Shown: positions 10,511 through 22,062, numbered from the stretch's first letter. The stretch is DNA of 64,000 nt from Peromyscus leucopus (GCF_004664715.2 NC_051067.1:64126982-64190981); one strand, 5' to 3'. The notes: generated by a model from the sequence alone, not told the origin. Numbers and translations are program-made.

Positions 10511-10684
10511 GAAATATATAGTCTTATGACACATACAGGAGCTTGGGTACTGTAACAACAGTCTTACCTCTAAGGACAAAGCAGTTCTAACTATTAAGCT
10601 ATTATGATAATAAGATACAGGACATAATTGAGTTTACAAACTATAATGCCTTTTTTGGCATTGATTGTAGTGTATGTGTGTATT

Positions 10685-11001
10685 CCTACATATATATGTG
10701 CAGTGTATGTATTCACATGTCTACAAGCATATGGGGGTCAAAGGACAAATGAGTACAGTTTCTTAGGAACTGTCCACATTTAAAAACAAACAAACATGGC
10801 CTTTCTCTGGCCTGGAGCTCACCAAACAGGCTATGGTAGCTAGACAGTGAGCCCAAGGGTCTCTTTCTGCCCCTCCAACCCCAGTGATGGGCTTGTAAGC
10901 ATGTGCAAGCATGCCTGGCTTTATGTGGGTTCTGGGGCTCAAACTCGGCTCCTCCTGCCTGTACAGGTGGAAAGCTCTTCAGAACTGTTTCACCAGCCCT
11001 C
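10685..11001 (-). mobile_element. B4 SINE
   Basis: 'ctggcctggagctcacc', 'gctagacagtgagccc', 'gggttctggggctcaaactc', 'tttcaccagccc', in the antisense order of B4. Confidence 0.75.
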
Positions 11002-11057
11002 GGCACTGATTTAAAACCCGAAGCAAAACCCTTTAAAATACACACCCAAGAGAAAAA

Positions 11058-11059
<2 letters not shown>

Positions 11060-11106
<47 letters not shown>
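11060..11106. repeat. (TG)n microsatellite
   Basis: About 23 uninterrupted TG units. Lies 560 bp from the oppositely oriented CA tract at 10461-10500. Confidence 0.97.
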
Positions 11107-11108
<2 letters not shown>

Positions 11109-12181
11109 CCTAACAAGTACTAACAAACAAGTACAAGTGCTATACGTTTCGGGGTTTCATGTTCTTTGGTTTTCCAACAATGGCACATGGAAAACCTGCA
11201 CAAAGTTTCCATGAAAATATACCCAAACTCAAAGTGGCAAAAAAAGAATTACCCACAGTCATATGAAAATGAGGATGGATAAAAACACAGCCCCAGAGCT
11301 GGGCCAGACAGAGTGCTCCAGCTGTAAAGGAAACATCCAGAAGGCTCTCAGGTATATCCCTACTCCTCTCTCCAAGCTCTCTGGAGCCAAGTCTCCACAG
11401 ACACCTTGAGTGTGGCTATCACAGACCTGGATTAACTATGACTCTCTGACTCTTAGCTGACCATCTACTTTCTTCTCCCTCACCCAATTTCCAATTCTTC
11501 ATTCTGCTATTTTTTTCATGTTACTTTTTTTTTTTTTTAAATCCTAATCATTGTTGAGCTAGATTTTTAGAAGAGACTTTGTTCTGTTCAATGGAGCAGC
11601 AGGTGGTGGTCACGTGGCCCTCACAACCACTTCCTACACGCTTCCCTGAGGGTGATGAAGTGTGACTGCCTCTCAGCACACTCCCGGGCTGGGATAAGTG
11701 TTCTGAAGGCTGTGACATTCACTCGTATTAAGCCAAATGAGAATTGAATTCCTATCGGAGGGAGCATATGGATTTCTCTCAAGATGAAACATGTGGACAG
11801 TATTTAAATTTACATTAAACATGCCTTTGCACATCAGTTCGGAGTTTATTAAATTCTTTAATCAGATAATGTGCCCATTCAGCCTAAGGACCAGTGCACT
11901 AAGGATGGAGCGATTTTGGATGAGGAAATGAAGTCAGGCTGTTGGAGTAAGATCCAGACTAGACGAGGAGGGTGCTGGCGGGATTTCAGGACATGAACGG
12001 GCAGGAGGGTGCGGAGGGTGAGGTGGGCAGAGGAAGCAGCAAGTGCTGTGGCCACTCAGCACCGTGACACACTCTGATAAGGATTCTGGGGAGGAAGTCA
12101 GGGACCAGGGATGTGACCTCAGCTCCGTGTGACTTAGGACATGGCACCCGACTGTACTCAGAGTCTCTTTTTCCAACTGTA
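11107..12181. other. Non-repetitive intron with a conserved-looking core
   Basis: Mostly unassigned. 11740-11890 (AATTGAATTCC, GTATTTAAATTTACATT, GAGTTTATTAAATTC) is AT-rich with paired homeodomain-like TAAT/ATTA words. No repeat was recognised. Confidence 0.35.
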
Positions 12182-12325
12182 AAAGAAGAGGAGGAGAGGG
12201 GACTGAGAGGAGTGGAGAGAGGGGAAACTGTGGTCGGGATGTAAACTATGAGAGAAGGATAAATTAAAAGAAGAGGAGGAGGGGAGGAAGAGGAGGAGGG
12301 GGAGGAAGAGGAGGAGAAGGAGCAG
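12182..12325. repeat. GGA-rich polypurine tract
   Basis: Degenerate GAGGA/GGGGA runs interrupted by about 40 bp of mixed sequence. Confidence 0.85.
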
Positions 12326-12435
12326 AGTGGGACTCAATGGATCTCCACGTAAGAAGTCTTTTATGTTTAGATACTGGGAATGAATTTAAACTAAAACATC
12401 CACCACCTGCTGCCACTGCCTTCTCCACTGTGGCA

Positions 12436-12483
12436 CATCATCATCATCATCATCATCACCACCACCAGCAGCAACAGCAGCAG
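12436..12483. repeat. Mixed trinucleotide repeat (CAT)n(CAC)n(CAG)n
   Basis: About six CAT, three CAC, then CAG/CAA triplets. The frame reads His/Gln, but nothing supports coding. Confidence 0.95.
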
Positions 12484-12494
12484 GAACAAGTCAA

Positions 12495-12630
12495 AACGGG
12501 ATTTAGTGTACACACCTGTAACCCCAGTTGTGGGAGGTCCAAGCAGAAGGAATGGGATCACAGCCATCCTTAGCTACGTAGAAAGAGTTCGAGGCCAGTC
12601 TAGGATACACAAAATCTTGTCGTCTCAAGA
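12495..12630 (+). mobile_element. B1/proto-B1-like SINE
   Basis: 'gtacacacctgtaacccca', 'agttcgaggccagtctagg', with an A-rich tail. Confidence 0.65.
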
Positions 12631-13119
12631 GACAAAACAGCAAAAAACCCTCCTTACAACTGACAAAGCCAGGCTAGGCAGGCCAGGCTCACAGCCCTCT
12701 TGTTCATATACTAAGTGAATGGTATCTTCTACCATTTTTCAAATGTGTGAAGAGCCTGCCATGGTGTCACTCAGAGATGGGCAGGTCCCCTCCATGAACA
12801 GACACTAGCAGTCTGTTACAAAATCAAACTTACAAAACTCCAAAGGATTAAAAAATGGTCCTCACTTGCAAAGCCGGTGAGAGGGCATTGGTTGATCTCT
12901 AGCTGCCCTGTCCCCGAAACACCTGTCTGCTGCTTTGGGAGCAGGTGGCTTCGATCACGGGGCCTCCATGTAGTAGTTGTGCGATGGTCTCGGGAAGGCT
13001 GAAGGTGCACAACTGTCAGTACTTGAGCAATGGAAACTTGAAACACAGTGGGATTCTACCTCTTGAAGGAAAGCGTGTTAAATTACTTTTAAAGTCTAGG
13101 TATTCATCCGTTAATCGTG

Positions 13120-13166
13120 TGCAGGCTCACACACGTGCGTGTGCATGTGTACGTGTGTGTGTGTGT

Positions 13167-13205
<39 letters not shown>

Positions 13206-13333
13206 CACATGCATGCACGTGGAGCTCAGAGTACTTACGTAGTCAATTTTCTCCTACTGTGTAGGTCCTGGGGATTGAACTCAGGTCATCATTCTTGGCA
13301 GCAGATGGCCCACTGAGCCATGTCTTTGAGCTT
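13120..13333 (-). mobile_element. B3 SINE with expanded (TG)n
   Basis: TG tract at 13135-13204, then 'gtaggtcctggggattgaac' and 'actgagccatgtctttgagc' in antisense B3 order. Confidence 0.75.
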
Positions 13334-13349
13334 ATTATTTTCTAGTTAA

Positions 13350-13465
13350 AAATGACGTGTGATGTGTATGTGTGCTTGTGCATGCACACCTGACATGGTG
13401 CACATTCGGAAGTCAGAGGACACCTATGGGAGGGGGTTCCCTCAATCTCCATCATTTACAGAGTC
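13350..13465 (-). mobile_element. B3 SINE fragment
   Basis: 'gcacattcggaagtcagagg' and 'gggggttccctcaatctcc' match antisense B3. Confidence 0.55.
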
Positions 13466-14166
13466 TTTGGCAAGGGGCATCGGAATAACAGGAAGTGGGA
13501 AGAAGGGAAGAGGGAAAACCAGGGGAAAAGGAGAATACATGTGATAAAGACAGGAAATGCTTTGAGCACTAAGCTATTTCCGATTCTACACCTTTAGACT
13601 CAAAGTTGTTTCATAGTGGAAAGGTCACTGTTAGCCTTAGGAGGGCTCTGTTGCTTTTCTGGTACTTAGAGTACAAACTAGACAGTGACTTTAGCTGTTC
13701 TCTGTTTTAACAGTGAGACACAGTGGCAGTGTGGCAAGGCCTGGCTTTGTGGACCTGAGACTCCACTCCCAGAAGTTACGAGGGCTGAGAAATCACTTGA
13801 CAACGTGTACATGTGGCCTTTCAGATCGACCTGCTTCCCTGACAAGCCGTTCTACAGAGAGCCACCTCCGTCCCTCAAAGGACCCTCTCAATCGTCCCTC
13901 AGCTTGAAAGGGCCCTAGAGTGACCATTTCCACAGCCAAGCCCCGCCCCCAAAGCCCTCTCCGGGGACACTGCTTAGCACACCTCACATAGCCCTGTCAT
14001 TTCTGACTAACTGCCAGGATGGCTTCTCATTAGGCTGCCACCCCCTGGAGGAGGGCTAGGGCGTATCACTGTTATCTTCGTGCCTGTGCCTCGGGAACAA
14101 GACAGCACCTGGTACAACTGCTAACTTTGATGCTCGGCTTTTCTCTACTTCATCCCCTCTCAGTCA
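13466..14166. other. Unassigned intronic sequence
   Basis: Moderate GC, no recognised repeat, exon or RNA. Confidence 0.35.
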
Positions 14167-14240
14167 GTTCCTAAGGGGTAGCTGTGTTCGAGTTCCTAAA
14201 GGGCAACTGTATTAGAGTTCCTAAGGGGTACTTATATTAG
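14167..14240 (+). repeat. 25-bp minisatellite, about three copies
   Basis: Units begin GTTCCTAA at 14167, 14192 and 14217. The first two are exactly 25 bp and differ at a few sites. Confidence 0.9.
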
Positions 14241-14605
14241 TTGTAGCTGTATTCACTATGAAGGAATGCCTCACAGAAACGAGGTCAGGGAGGAAGTACT
14301 CTTTCGGAGTCAATGTCTGGAGACACTGGTCCAGCATGGCAGGGAAGCTGAGGGCGCTTCCCGAATAGTTTTTTTCATGTTTTGCTGGCTGGATTAGGAA
14401 GCCGAGAGCTCAGGCTGGAACTGGGGGTGAATGTACCCTGCAGAGTTCACCCCCAGCAACCTGCTTTGGCTAGGTAAGCCCCATGTCCCAAAGGTCCTCC
14501 CACACCCCAACACAGCAGCACCAGCTGGAGCTCCATGTCCAAACACATGATGCAGCATGTTTGTGTGTTGGGGAGGGGCTGGGGATTAAGCCACATCACA
14601 GTGTA
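14235..14605 (-). mobile_element. MaLR-type LTR (rodent)
   Basis: Text such as 'ccagcatggcagggaagctg', 'gctggctggattaggaagc', 'cagcagcaccagctggag' and 'tgtccaaacacatgatgc' matches, antisense, the common rodent MaLR-like family. The sub-family name is uncertain. Confidence 0.55.
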
Positions 14606-16047
14606 AGTGTAAGGACAAAGAGATAACAAATGCCATCCGAGTGTCATGACATTTTAGGCGTGGGGTCCGTCTCACACCCCACACAACCCGGCATCATGCT
14701 ACTTCCCATCTCTTACTGTTCACATGGAAAGCAGTTAAAGCTAGGCTGCTGATAATCTTGAGTCTTCATACCAAAAAATTACCCGTGACCGCCAGAGTCT
14801 GACAGAGCTTACTGCCACAGTAATTTTGAGTGTAAATCCAGAGGGTCTGAGATAACTATTTTCTAAGTCCCGTGTCTTCATCCCATTTGCCTTAGACCTC
14901 AACTAAAGTGTGAAGATGCTCTCCGTGTCCCCCACCCTCAGCCCCCGTTTCCTCCAGAGGGATATTTTATGAAATTCAGTGCTATAGTAAAGGAGAAATA
15001 AACGAGGCAGCGGCGTGGCCGTCTCTGGCGTCGGCATCCATTTTCACAGATCTCGACTCTCCGGCAGGAGAGGCCGAGGAGGTTGTAGAAATAACAAGCA
15101 TATTCTGGGATGGAGGGGGAAAAATCCTCCTCTTGACAGAAATTGGAAAGCAGTTTCCTGTTAACCTTTATCACCAAGACAACAGCCTGGAAAATCCTGG
15201 AAGCTCTGGGCCTGTCATGTTTTCGTTCAGAATCTTGGACATTTAATTCATCCTGAACTTTCTATCTGTGCTAGGAAGCATCTAAAAGTGAAATGCTTGG
15301 ATAAAAATAGACCTGAGACATCTCCATTCACACCCTGGGCAGGCACCAGGTCGAGGAGACTTCTGGGGAGATGGGGGCAGTTGATGGTTGGCATGGAAAG
15401 TTGAGATTGTCCTTTCCCCCCCTGCTTGGGGTCCTCTGTGGCAGTAGGTGGCACTATTGCTTTTCCTTGACTGCACGTGCAAGGAAGGGACTGTCCCCCG
15501 GACGGTTACAAAGAGCATGCTGGGTTCCTAAGGGATCCCAGGGAAATGAAAGACGGATTCTCCACTGCACGGCTCTGTGAGGCAAGCCCAAGTCTGTTCT
15601 GTGTTAACCGCATCTTTACAAGGCATGAACGCCTGGGCTTGCCGACTCCAAAGTCAGCCAATTCATAGTAAGTAAGCGATCGTAAGTGATGCATGGCAAT
15701 GGACTCTAAGTCTCATATGTGACTAACAGGCCCAAAGCCATGCTTCCCCCTCTATCGGCTCTCATGTGCCACCCCTGTCTCTCCTCTCATGGTCTCCTAC
15801 TCTTCTGCCCAGAGACATATTCTAGATGACATGGAAAAGTCCCTAGGTTTGAAAGCCCATCAGAATCAGAATCATTCAAATTAGCTAGGCCCAAGCCTGC
15901 TTACCTATTTTATCAGTTGCATTTCCTAGAAACCATAATAGAGGATATTGCCCATTTCCCCCTCCTCCCCTTTTGCCCCCTGACCTTCCCAGATGCCCCT
16001 GCCTACACAGCCCCAAGTGGCACCATCCCTTCTCTTGGGGGCTATTG
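14606..16047. other. Long non-repetitive intron
   Basis: No repeat recognised. 14940-15180 holds several CpGs and a 79-codon minus-strand open frame with no splice borders or family resemblance, so it is more likely a conserved non-coding block than an exon. Confidence 0.35.
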
Positions 16048-16470
16048 TGGTGATACTTTGTTTGTGATCTAACAAAGTTTGCCTGAAGAGCAGAGATACT
16101 AATTAGTCATAGAGGTCAGGCAGTGGCGGTGTACACCTTTAATCCCAGCAGATGGATCTCTGTGAGTTCAAGGCCACTCTGGGGTACACAAGATTGATCC
16201 AGTCTAAAAGAGAAACAGAGCCAGGCAGTGGTGGCACACACCTTTGATGCCACCACTAGGGAGGTGGAGACAGGAAGTGATATGGCTGGGCAGAGAGAGG
16301 AATATAAGGTGGGAAGAGACAGGAGCCCAGGCTCCCTGTCAGTCTGAGATTTCCTAGAGGGAAGAATTCTTTCTAGTGGCTGGCTGCTCTGCTTCTCTGA
16401 TTTTTCAACTTTCACCCTAATATCTGACTCCAGGTTTTTATGATTAAGACCAATTAGAATTTGCCTTACA
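16048..16470 (+). mobile_element. Cricetid composite LTR-like repeat containing B1-like segments, copy 1
   Basis: Starts 'tgtggtgatactttgtttg', contains two B1-like stretches (16110-16180 and 16213-16250), a TATA-like 'gaggaatataaggtggga', and ends 'ctgactccaggtttttatg'. The copy at 63.4 kb on the minus strand shares start, TATA-like core and end. Confidence 0.75.
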
Positions 16471-16494
16471 GGCTGTCAACACGCTGTTGGCTTG

Positions 16495-16640
16495 AATAAC
16501 AAAATAAACACCTGTGTACAAATGCACACGTGTGCCACAATGTGTGTGTGGAGGTCGAGGAAAACTGGATGGAGTTGTTTCTCTTCTTCCATCACGTGGG
16601 TTTCAGAGACAGAATTCACAGCTTCAGGCTTGGCAGCTGT
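16495..16640 (-). mobile_element. B3 SINE
   Basis: 'gtgtgtggaggtcgagga' and 'ttccatcacgtgggtttcag' in antisense B3 order. Confidence 0.65.
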
Positions 16641-16994
16641 CAGGTCCAAAGGAAACTCCATTTCCTCAAATTCTGGTGGTCAGACAAAACTGAGGAGTTG
16701 TGAAGCTGTTTCCCCTCTGTCAAAGGAGCCATTCCCTTATCACTGGCTCAAGAAGGGACAAGTGGCTATCTATGGCACCTAGCAGCATACCAAAGCGGGA
16801 GCAGGCCTCCAGGCTCCCTCAGTATCACAAGTACCTGTTACACATTTCAGAGTCCATGCTGGCATTCTGGCTCTTCTCAGTCCTCCTCCCACGCCCTCCC
16901 CCACAAAGGAAAAACACAACACAAAATACTTCTCCAACTCATGGGCATCCCTCCCCACAGCTACTCATTTCTCCTTGTACTCCTGCTATTTCAG

Positions 16995-16995
<1 letters not shown>
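16641..16995. other. Unassigned intronic sequence
   Basis: No repeat or exon recognised before the TC tract. Confidence 0.35.
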
Positions 16996-17069
<74 letters not shown>

Positions 17070-17070
17070 C
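16996..17070. repeat. (TC)n microsatellite
   Basis: About 32 TC units with one interruption near the end, followed by CCCT-rich sequence to about 17090. Confidence 0.97.
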
Positions 17071-17725
17071 CCCTCCCTCCCCATCCTCTCTTTTGCTCTC
17101 TCTTGGTCTTCTTCTCTTTATCACTCACTCTTCCCCCACCCCCTCACGGTCAAGTCCAGTCTGCTGGCCGAGTCCTGTCTACTACTTTCTCTGCGCTGGA
17201 CTCTCCCAGATGCCTCTGGCTGTTTTCTCCCTCACACCCACAAGAAAAACCTTCCCCTTAACCATACCTGGTTATGGTCATGTCGTCAGTTTATACAGCA
17301 GCCTTACCCCCGGTTACCTCTCCAACCCACAAAATGTGTATCTTCAAATAAGTTACCTCCCACATTTAACTGGAGTAAATCTGAGTGCTCCTTTCTGAGC
17401 GGAAAGGGACAGCTTTCCGGGCTGAGGTCAAAGCCAAGATGTCTCTAAAGCCCCGAGAGCCATTGTCACACGCACAGTAGCTCAAAGGACCTGCTACTCA
17501 AGAGTACTTTATCCCAGTCTGAAGAGGGGGTATGCGCTCCAAGTTCATTGATTGGATGATTGGGCATCAGGATCTGCAGCCTTGGGGAGTTGCTCCCCTT
17601 CTTTAGCTCATGGAGGCTTCTGAAGGCGACACAGTGACTGTCTAGTCAGATGACATCAGCCAGGTCCCTGCCAGGCCCCTGCCCCTCTGCCTGCCTCTCG
17701 CAGCCACCTCTTGGCACTTGGGAAT
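17071..17725. other. Unassigned intronic sequence
   Basis: Pyrimidine-rich at first, then mixed. No repeat or exon recognised. Confidence 0.35.
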
Positions 17726-18190
17726 CACCGAGTATTTACAGCAAGTGTTAATTAAACGGGCCAGTGGTTTCATTTTGTAATGAACACAAATGCCACATTT
17801 GGAACACTGACTTTTAGTGGCAAAAGGGGGCGATAATAAGGAGAGTAATATGCTGTGAATTCGACAGCCAAGTACCTCTGGTGTTTAGAATTGCAGAGGC
17901 TTTAATCTTAACTGCGGACCCAGCTGAATTAAGGCAGGTTCTGGTTAGCTGGGCACCCCATTTAAGATCCAGGCCACCATTGTTCTTGCGAGGGACAGGA
18001 AGCAGCCCCTTGTTGTCTCAATCAGGGAAAGAGACATCCTCGGGGCCAAAGGATCATCTTCTAGAGAATAGCTTCCCGCTTTCCCTATTGTTCATTTCAG
18101 TTTGTGGTTTATCAAACTCGAGGTTGGAAGCGATTAATCTATTTATTCTCTTACAGACACAGTGGCTAAGTGGGGTCGTTTAGCCGAATA
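17726..18190. promoter_or_regulatory. Candidate conserved non-coding element (possible intronic enhancer)
   Basis: A 465-bp non-repetitive stretch with dense transcription-factor-like words: GTTAATTAAAC, TTTTGTAATGAAC, GCTTTAATCTTAAC, GATTAATCTATTTATTC, and several retained CpGs (GGGCGATAA, TTCGACAGCC). This texture is typical of vertebrate developmental enhancers. No comparison was possible, so the call rests on composition alone. Confidence 0.3.
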
Positions 18191-19674
18191 TACAATTCAA
18201 GGAACTGCCCTGTAGGAGTTATTCCAAGCACAAACCCAGGCCAACAAAATGCATAGACTTCCTTAGGTACATAGCTGCATTTTCCTCTCAATTTTTTTTT
18301 CTTGACCCACTTATTAGGCTCCATCTCAAGCTGCTAGAACTTGCCTTTCAGCAGTCAACAATGGCTGGCGGAGCTCTTGGTCGCATATAGTGATTAATAT
18401 GTAATGAGAGGGGAGAAGGCAGAAGTGAAGCCGAGCAGGTAGGTCGAGGTAGACAGACCTTAGGGAACACACTACTGAAAATGGGGGAACCATTAGCATT
18501 GAACATTCTAGAGAGGTGCTCAGTAACAGCACACAGCGGAGAAAGGAAGAGGGCCAAGATCCTAAGCAGAGCTTAAGTGGGAGATTGAAAGTCTGGGAGG
18601 GGCTTGCGGAGGCCGGCACTACAGCCAATGGAGCGTGCTGGGTGAGTGAGGGGTGAGTCTGAGATGCAGAAGAAGTAAAAGTAGCCAGGAGAGAGGAAGG
18701 CACCGGTGGGAAAGAGGAGGTACTGTTGGTTGACTCTTGGGGATCTGGCTTGTGGAAGGCAGGGGAGGTCCACGAGTGTGTGTCAGTTCCAGGGATAACG
18801 AGTTGCCATTGAACAACATGTGTGTTAGGGCGGAAAAGTAACGACATCAATGGGTTCGGGCTACATTTGGGTGCACGTCTGTAGCAGGAAGGACCTGGAA
18901 ACAGGGGGTTCAGGACTGGTGAGGGTGGAGCTGTCAGCGAAGTGAGGGGGAGTATGAACTCACATGCTGGAAGAGCGGGGGCCGAGAGGGGGGCGGGGGA
19001 GAGGAGACAGAGATGCAAGGCCTCACAAACACAACATGGAAGTATGAGGGCAGAGCCATGCACAGAGGGGGAAGATTTGGATCAGAACCTCACAGAAACC
19101 ACAGACCTGAACACTCACCCAGGACGCGGTCGGTGGCAGCCAGAGCCACAGTGTGCCACGTCAGAGCGGCACCACAGAGCGAGTGAGCGAGCATCTGTGG
19201 AATCTGTAGGTAGAGTCCTCCAGGGACCTCGGGGTGTCCTGGAAGCAGGGATGGATGGCCACACACCGAGAATGCAGTGAAACGTGGGGAAGGGAGCAAG
19301 CAGGGGCCCATATTGCTGAGCATTTACTATGAACAAAGTAGAGAGAGAGCAAAGGTGGGCACACCACAGGAGAGTACGTCCTCCGGGTACGGAGGTAACA
19401 TGTAGTCTTGAAGAGGAGAGAGCCAGGGTGAGGTAGCTGTGAGGTAAAGAGCTCTGAGGGGGAACCGAAGCGCTCGTGGCTTCTGTAATACGGAAAGATG
19501 AAGAGTCACTCTTCTTCAGAGGGATGTGCGTGTATGCATGAACATGTGTGTATACATGTGTATGTATGCATATACATGTGTATGTATATGTATTTGTGCA
19601 TTTGTGGCTAGGTATGTGTGTCTGTGGGTGTATGCCTCTAGCTCTCTCTGTGTTTATCTGTATGTGTGTTTTAC

Positions 19675-19726
<52 letters not shown>

Positions 19727-20476
19727 ATGTGTCTGCACTGTACATGTGCATGTTTGTGTGTGTGTGGTGTTTGTGTGTACAGCAGAGGCTAGAGGAATCT
19801 ACAAAGATGAAGCCAATAGAGAAGAAGTAGGCTAATGGGGTGCACTCATGTGGCTTTTGTTGTCTCTGACAAACCCTAAGTGACAGCATCCTCTCCCAGC
19901 GAAGGGGACATGGTTAGAAGAGCACAGAAGGACAAATGTGTTCTTACATGGAGTGCACCTCGGGGAAGAGAATCTGCATTTTCTCTCAGAGAAAATAAAT
20001 GGCCACCAGGTTTGGTTTGTTAGGGTGTTGTGTGGGCAAGCCAAAAAGTGGGAACTCAATCCCAGAATGTGCTGGACTCCTACAGCCAGTACAAGATGAC
20101 AGCCACCTGGAGACATGGATGCAAGAGTTGATGGGACAGTAAACAAGGGCCTGAGTCCAGGGGGGAAAGAGGAGAGGTTTTGCCATAGAGGATCTGTGTG
20201 CTTAAAGACAGGAAGAGGAGCCGGGCGAGCTCAGGACTTACAGTCCACGCAGGAGGATGAATAATGGCGCAGACTCCGTGGAGATTAGGGGAGAAAAGAG
20301 GAGGAATGGGTCAAGTATATATTTTTTGGACCCGATGAGTACAAAGCACTCAGGCCTGGCTGTCTAGGAGGAAACTAAACATAGAAACATGCTACCTTCC
20401 AGAAAGATCCACTGGCTAGGAGCTGGAAAGAAAGGAATGTTCTGTTGTCTGACCTGCATACAGGAATAGCAGAGAA
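18191..20476. other. Large unassigned block with a TG-rich centre
   Basis: Purine-rich on the plus strand (gaggggtgagtctgagatg-type text). It contains a 245-codon minus-strand open frame (18326-19063) rich in Ser, Pro and Leu with no recognisable domain. It may be a very old unlisted repeat. I recognise no gene. Confidence 0.35.
19524..19775. repeat. TATG/TGTA and (TG)n tract
   Basis: Degenerate ATGTGTATG-type sequence around a pure (TG)n core at 19677-19724. Confidence 0.93.
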
Positions 20477-20653
20477 GGACTGACAGGATGGCTCAGTGGT
20501 TAAGAGTACTTGCTTTTGCAGAGAACCCAGCTTTGGTTCCCAGGACCCATGGCCGGTAGGTCACAACTACATGTAACTCCAGTTCCAAGGGATCCAAAGC
20601 CGCCTACTGACCTCTGAGGGCACTTCCTGAATGCAGTGTGTATACAGACCAAA

Positions 20654-20684
<31 letters not shown>

Positions 20685-20690
20685 TAAGAG
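20477..20690 (+). mobile_element. B2 SINE with (CA)n tail
   Basis: 'acaggatggctcagtggtta', 'actccagttccaagggatcc', then CA repeats and aaataagag. Confidence 0.9.
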
Positions 20691-20844
20691 TAGAGAGGGG
20701 TTAATCCTACATGGAGTTTGGAGACGAAAATATTTTCGCATGTGGGTTCATAGGTGCACGTGTGCATACCGGCATGTGTATATTGACCGGTGTGAGCACT
20801 CACACAGGCCAGCAGTCACCTCCATGTATCTTTCTCAATCACTT

Positions 20845-21040
20845 CTACTTTATTTTTGAGACAGAGTCTCTCACTGAGCCTGACACTTGCCATTTCAGCT
20901 CTGACTCCCCAGGAACCACCTGTGTCTGGCCCCTCTTCCCAGAGCTCCCTCACACCAGGCTTTTACATGGGTGCTGGGTCGGAATTCAGGTCTCCATGCT
21001 GGCTCAGCGAGCTGTTTCCCCACTGAGCCAGCCCCACCAG
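20845..21040 (-). mobile_element. B4 SINE
   Basis: 'gagacagagtctctcactga', 'ttttacatgggtgctgggtc', 'ccactgagccagcccc'. Confidence 0.8.
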
Positions 21041-21044
21041 CCTG

Positions 21045-21165
21045 AATTATTTTCCTGAGACATAATCTCACACTGCAGCTCGGGACGGCCTTGACCTCAA
21101 AGCGATCGTCCTGCCTTAGCTTCCCCCCAGTGCCAGGTGTACAGGGGTGAACCACCAAACTCACA
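21045..21165 (-). mobile_element. RSINE1/B1-like SINE
   Basis: 'ctgagacataatctcacact', 'ggccttgacctcaaagcg', 'tcctgccttagcttcc'. Confidence 0.65.
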
Positions 21166-21609
21166 CTGGAGATTTTCGTCTAAGGAGTATTCCCCGAGAT
21201 GCTTGCTAAGGACAACCGAAAGTACCATGGGCAGGAGCATCGTTTCCGGCTGCAGACCGGAAGTGGATTCTGTGCAGCCTCTGGTCAGTCTGATGTCCAG
21301 TTCTTTCTGCTGCTAACGTGCACTGAATGTGTCCAGCTTCCTCGTCACTGAGTTTAGGCAGAGAAAACAGCTTGGGGGTGACCTGGAAAGGTTGTACAAC
21401 CTAAGGGACCTCAAAACTCAATGCTTTGCTACCGGGGTTTGAGTCCTCAGGCCTACAGACAACTGGGGGCTGTCCAGGCACTTGGAAAATGCCCTTGGCA
21501 TGCAGCCAAGCCCAGTGCTTTAATAATGTTGACAAAAAAGAGCCAGGAAAAGAAATGGTGCTTAAAGAATGAAGCACCCTCGCCTCACCCCAGTTTTAAA
21601 GTGTAAAAT
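21166..21609. other. Unassigned intronic sequence
   Basis: No repeat or exon recognised. Confidence 0.35.
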
Positions 21610-21895
21610 GATTTGGTGTGTTTGTACGTTTGAATGTTTACAGGTGTGCAGGTGCACATGCATGCCTCTGGGGGCGGGGCAGAGGTCACCTGCGTGTCAT
21701 TCCTCAGGAGCTGCCCACCTTGGTCATTTTGAAATTGGTCTGGAGATCATCAAGCAGGCTGGCTGGCTGGCCTGGGATTCCAAGGGTTCTCCTATCTCTT
21801 TCTCTGTAGTGTGCTACCATGTCCAGGATTTTGATGGGAGTTCTGGGGAATCTCAGGTCCTGTAAGCTTTATCGACCGAGCTCTCTCCTCGACCA
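21610..21895 (-). mobile_element. B4 SINE
   Basis: 'gcgtgtcattcctcaggag', 'tgtgctaccatgtccagg', 'gggagttctggggaatctc', in antisense B4 order. Confidence 0.65.
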
Positions 21896-21902
21896 TACAC
21901 AT

Positions 21903-22062
21903 CTTTTTTTTTTCTTTCTTTCTTTCTTTTGAGACTGATCATACTATGTATCCTTGGCTAGCCTAGAACCTTGTGTAGACCAGGCTGGTCTCGAACCCAC
22001 AAAGACTCGCTTGCCTCTGCCTCCCCAGCAGATTATTAAATGCATGCACCTTCATGCCCCAC
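21903..22062 (-). mobile_element. B1 SINE with (TTTC)n tail
   Basis: T-rich/TTTC tail, then 'gtgtagaccaggctggtctc' and 'gcctctgcctccccagcag'. Confidence 0.85.

Noticed and set aside
12337..12573. His/Gln-rich open frame as an exon
   Set aside because: It is the (CAT)(CAC)(CAG) repeat followed by a B1-like SINE. No splice borders.
14938..15177. Possible FRMD4A or other exon on minus
   Set aside because: 79-codon open frame without AG/GT borders in frame, and it falls between two exons whose phases already join perfectly.
16700..17398. 232-residue open frame
   Set aside because: Its core is the translation of the (TC)n tract (Ser-Leu repeats). No domain on either side.
18326..19063. 245-residue minus-strand open frame as a gene
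   Set aside because: Low-complexity Ser/Pro/Leu composition, no domain, no splice context, and inside an intron on the same strand. Kept only as an unknown block.
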